From: Tyto alba
Lineage: Eukaryota; Chordata; Aves; Strigiformes; Tytonidae
Assembly (NCBI RefSeq): GCF_018691265.1
Contig: NW_024881276.1
Location: forward strand, 2,046,001 to 2,110,000
Direction: 5' to 3'
DNA: 64,000 nt
In this document: one piece after another, positions 61,778 through 64,000 of the stretch
Position numbering within the stretch: the stretch's first letter is position 1
How the letters are laid out: the number at the start of each line of letters is the position of its first letter
The notes under the pieces: model-generated
Databases searched by the model: none
Told to the model about the DNA's origin: nothing
The model's input: only the letters and a program-made list of their open reading frames with translations
Translations under genes and position numbers: made by a program

Positions 61778-63600
61778 CTGCAGAGACACATTTTCAGAGT
61801 TTTGGTGAATGCCATTTCTCATCATTGCTCCCAGCAATTCCTGTGCTAGCAAGGAAACTTGAACCCTTCTCCCCAAGTTTCCAGGTATGTGCTGAGGAAC
61901 GTTCATAACCACAGATCACACGAGCTACTTGACTTGTAACGGTTTCTAAACCAATTCATACGGACAGATACTTCCCAGTGTTTAAGATATTTTATTTCCA
62001 GTATTATTCACGTGCCGTGTCTGGCAAGACCCTACCAATACCTCACTTGGAAACAACACGCCCTTCGGAAAAGAACAGCTGTGCTTTGAAACTCTGCCCC
62101 CCAACGTTCCCAACGCTAGATGAACGTGATGGTAAAAGAAAAACAAGTCTGAACTAAAACAGGATGTCTGAGGGGACAAAAGTTGTTGTATTTCAAGTCC
62201 GACACAAATAAGTCTAACATTTTGCTGCTTCTGCTGCCACCCATGATTTGTGTTTTGTCTTTTTTTTTTTTTTTTTCTCTTTTCCCCTCCGCTGCCAAAT
62301 AATTTCCGAGATGTCTTACAGAGCTCTCCAGAGCAGAGATTCCCATCATTGATAAGCCCCGTCCTCAGGCTTCTCACCCCCAAAATAAACAAAGACATCA
62401 GGACAAACTTGGTCTTTTGCATCCACTTTTTCACATGGATTCTATTCAGGTAGCTAGTCTTTCCTCTCAATGGCTACGTAAAACTGAAAAACCTGATATT
62501 TAATCTAAAACATTTAACTGTTTGTTCCAAAGGCCTTTTAACTGTAAAATGCTTTCAAATTGCTCATGTCCTTTGAGGATAGTCAGAATTGGCAAGAGAA
62601 CAAGAAGGAATTCTTCAAAGGAATGGAACACTTTATACAGGTATATCATCTCTCCATTCCAAATTCAATTTCTCCCTACTGTCAAAACCAGGTTTAAATA
62701 TCAATTCATAACCACTTACAGAAAAAAAAAAGAAAAAAAAAAACCACCACCACTGTAAATTCAGTAGTTGCTGGCAGATGCTATAACTACAAACAAATAA
62801 GCAAGTATATCGTGCTGACACAGTCCTGCTTAAGCACTCTGAAACAGGGAACTACGGCAGAGAGAATAAAACAGCTACGAACCAGTTTCTCATCCAAATT
62901 ATCTACGTTTCCATATTTCAACAGGCACTAGGCCCACTGCTTCACATAAGATGCCTACGGCGTCTTCCCAGATGTACTCCTTTAGATTACCCAGCTAGGT
63001 ATTTAACCACCGGCCTGTCTCCTCAAATACTAAACAATTATTCTCACTGATTTCAGTGCAATCCTCAGCTTTTGGCACCTGTGGATGGATTTACTCGTCG
63101 GTACATCGGTGTCAGATTTATTTTACAGCGTCCAGGGAATGAACATTTTGGTTTGTGTATTCCAACCTAGGTAAGAATTCAGCTGGGATGGCTCCTGACT
63201 GCAACTGATGATAGGAAAAACTACGGGAGCAGTAGTACTAAAATCTAAGCTCTCTCCACAAAGAACTTAATGATCAAGGCTGTTACTTTACTGCATAGGA
63301 AGAACCAGAGGACGGGACATTTCTCCACCTGTAAAACTGTCTGCCAAAACTGCTCTCTGTCAGGACAGCTATTCAAACCTAGCAGGTACGGCTCTAGTTT
63401 ATTTTGTTTCCTAAAAATTAAAGTTTAATCTTTTCTCCTTGGAGAGATTAAAAGAAATCAGAAAATCAACACTGTAATCACATGAAAAGATTAAAATACT
63501 TGTATACAGTTTAAGCACTATATTCTTTAAAAGCTTTTACATAGTTTCTAAAAGAAAATGCTTATTCGTCTCAATAATTTGAATAACTTATTCAACAGAC
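61778..63600 (-). other. HERC2: HERC2 intron
   Basis: This is a 1,823-bp GT-AG intron (donor GTCTGT, acceptor CTCTGCAG). It contains T- and A-rich tracts near 62260-62277 and 62721-62743. I see no coding sequence or recognisable repeat in it. The open frames inside it have no similarity I recognise and cross the A/T tracts. Confidence 0.85.
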
Positions 63601-63791
63601 CTGTAGTTTATTGCCAGCCTCACGTATTCAGCTCTGTTATCCAGTGTAATATGGGTATATTTTGAACTCAACTGAATATCCTGACCACTTGCGTTAGGCA
63701 CGGTGAATGGGAGGCTCATAGCTTCAAACTCTTCTGAAGTAGCTTCGTTGTCTCGAATGTACATAAGCCCAGGAATAAAATCTTTATCAAC
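63601..63791 (-). CDS. HERC2: HERC2 coding exon (HECT domain), fourth from last
   Basis: This exon encodes 63 residues plus two bases of a split Arg codon, running from VDKDFIPGLMY to RLAINY. I recognise it as part of the C-terminal HECT ubiquitin-ligase domain of HERC2, a giant (about 4,800 residue) E3 involved in DNA-damage signalling and protein turnover. The acceptor read on the minus strand is a pyrimidine-rich stretch ending TTTTCAAAAG before GTTGAT, and the donor is ACAG|GTCTGT. An alternative acceptor 18 bases upstream (ACTCAG) is possible. I chose the inner one because the remembered family sequence continues from a Glu into VDKDF. The exon ends in phase 2, and the next exon supplies one G to complete Arg. 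The rest of the gene, including the RCC1-like repeats, lies beyond the right edge. Confidence 0.93.
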
Positions 63792-64000
63792 CTTTTGAAA
63801 ACGAGAAGCCTGAGTTAGTTTGCTAGCACTGTACAACAGTATCTCTTCCATACCAGAAGCGGTGCATCATGTGTCATCTTCCAAAGGCACTGTCAAATGT
63901 CTGACCACAACCTACCTAACCTCATAAAATGGCTTAGTATTTTACATAAAATTTCATTATGCCGGGAGGTGGGAGGTGCCTGTGTTCCAGATTTCAATCC
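63792..64000 (-). other. HERC2: Partial HERC2 intron at the window edge
   Basis: This is intronic sequence upstream of the fourth-from-last HERC2 exon. It includes a probable branch-point region (CTAAC) and a pyrimidine-rich stretch just before the acceptor. The preceding exon lies outside the window. Confidence 0.75.

Noticed and set aside
1..64000. CRISPR arrays, bacterial operons, phage or integron features
   Set aside because: No spaced direct repeats, Shine-Dalgarno-linked gene runs or prokaryotic coding density; the window is vertebrate nuclear DNA.

Overview
The window is vertebrate nuclear DNA, almost certainly from a bird. It contains several CR1 LINE copies of avian type, including one that still encodes part of the CR1 ORF2 endonuclease. 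It also contains solo retroviral LTRs, long introns and intergenic DNA, and many homopolymer tracts. Nothing suggests a bacterial, phage or plasmid origin, so most open frames are chance.

Two real genes are supported, both on the minus strand. At the right edge (59.3-63.8 kb) are the last four coding exons and the 3' UTR of HERC2, a giant HECT-type E3 ubiquitin ligase. Together they code for 260 residues in continuous phase across three GT-AG introns. They include the catalytic HECT cysteine and the acidic C-terminal tail. At 11.4-11.7 kb is one exon whose 88 codons match the N-terminus of OCA2 (the P protein, a melanosomal membrane transporter). It has a good acceptor and donor and the same exon-end phase as human OCA2 exon 2. 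The order HERC2 then OCA2, both in the same direction, is the conserved vertebrate arrangement at this pigmentation locus. The 48 kb between them should contain the OCA2 promoter, its untranslated first exon and its first intron.

Region by region: 1-11.4 kb is presumed OCA2 intron 2, with one internally deleted CR1 (5.07-5.89 kb). The OCA2 coding exon is at 11.395-11.681 kb. From 11.7 to 59.3 kb lies intron 1 plus intergenic DNA, with CR1 fragments (13.1, 27.9 and 32.4 kb) and a GGGGCC/GGGCCT hexanucleotide repeat in a CpG-rich patch (18.5 kb). The same stretch holds a complete 999-bp solo LTR with a 5-bp target duplication (33.0-34.0 kb) and a 42-base poly-G tract (45.6 kb). CpG-rich patches at 46.2-46.6 and 50.1-50.5 kb are candidate promoters. 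A complete 523-bp solo LTR with a 6-bp target duplication (50.5-51.1 kb) and an LTR with an internal 69-bp duplication (56.4-57.05 kb) follow. HERC2 occupies the rest.

No obviously new biological system was found. The best leads are the C9orf72-like G4C2 repeat, the candidate OCA2 promoter with a possible divergent transcript at 46.5-47.1 kb, and the LTR insertions between HERC2 and OCA2.
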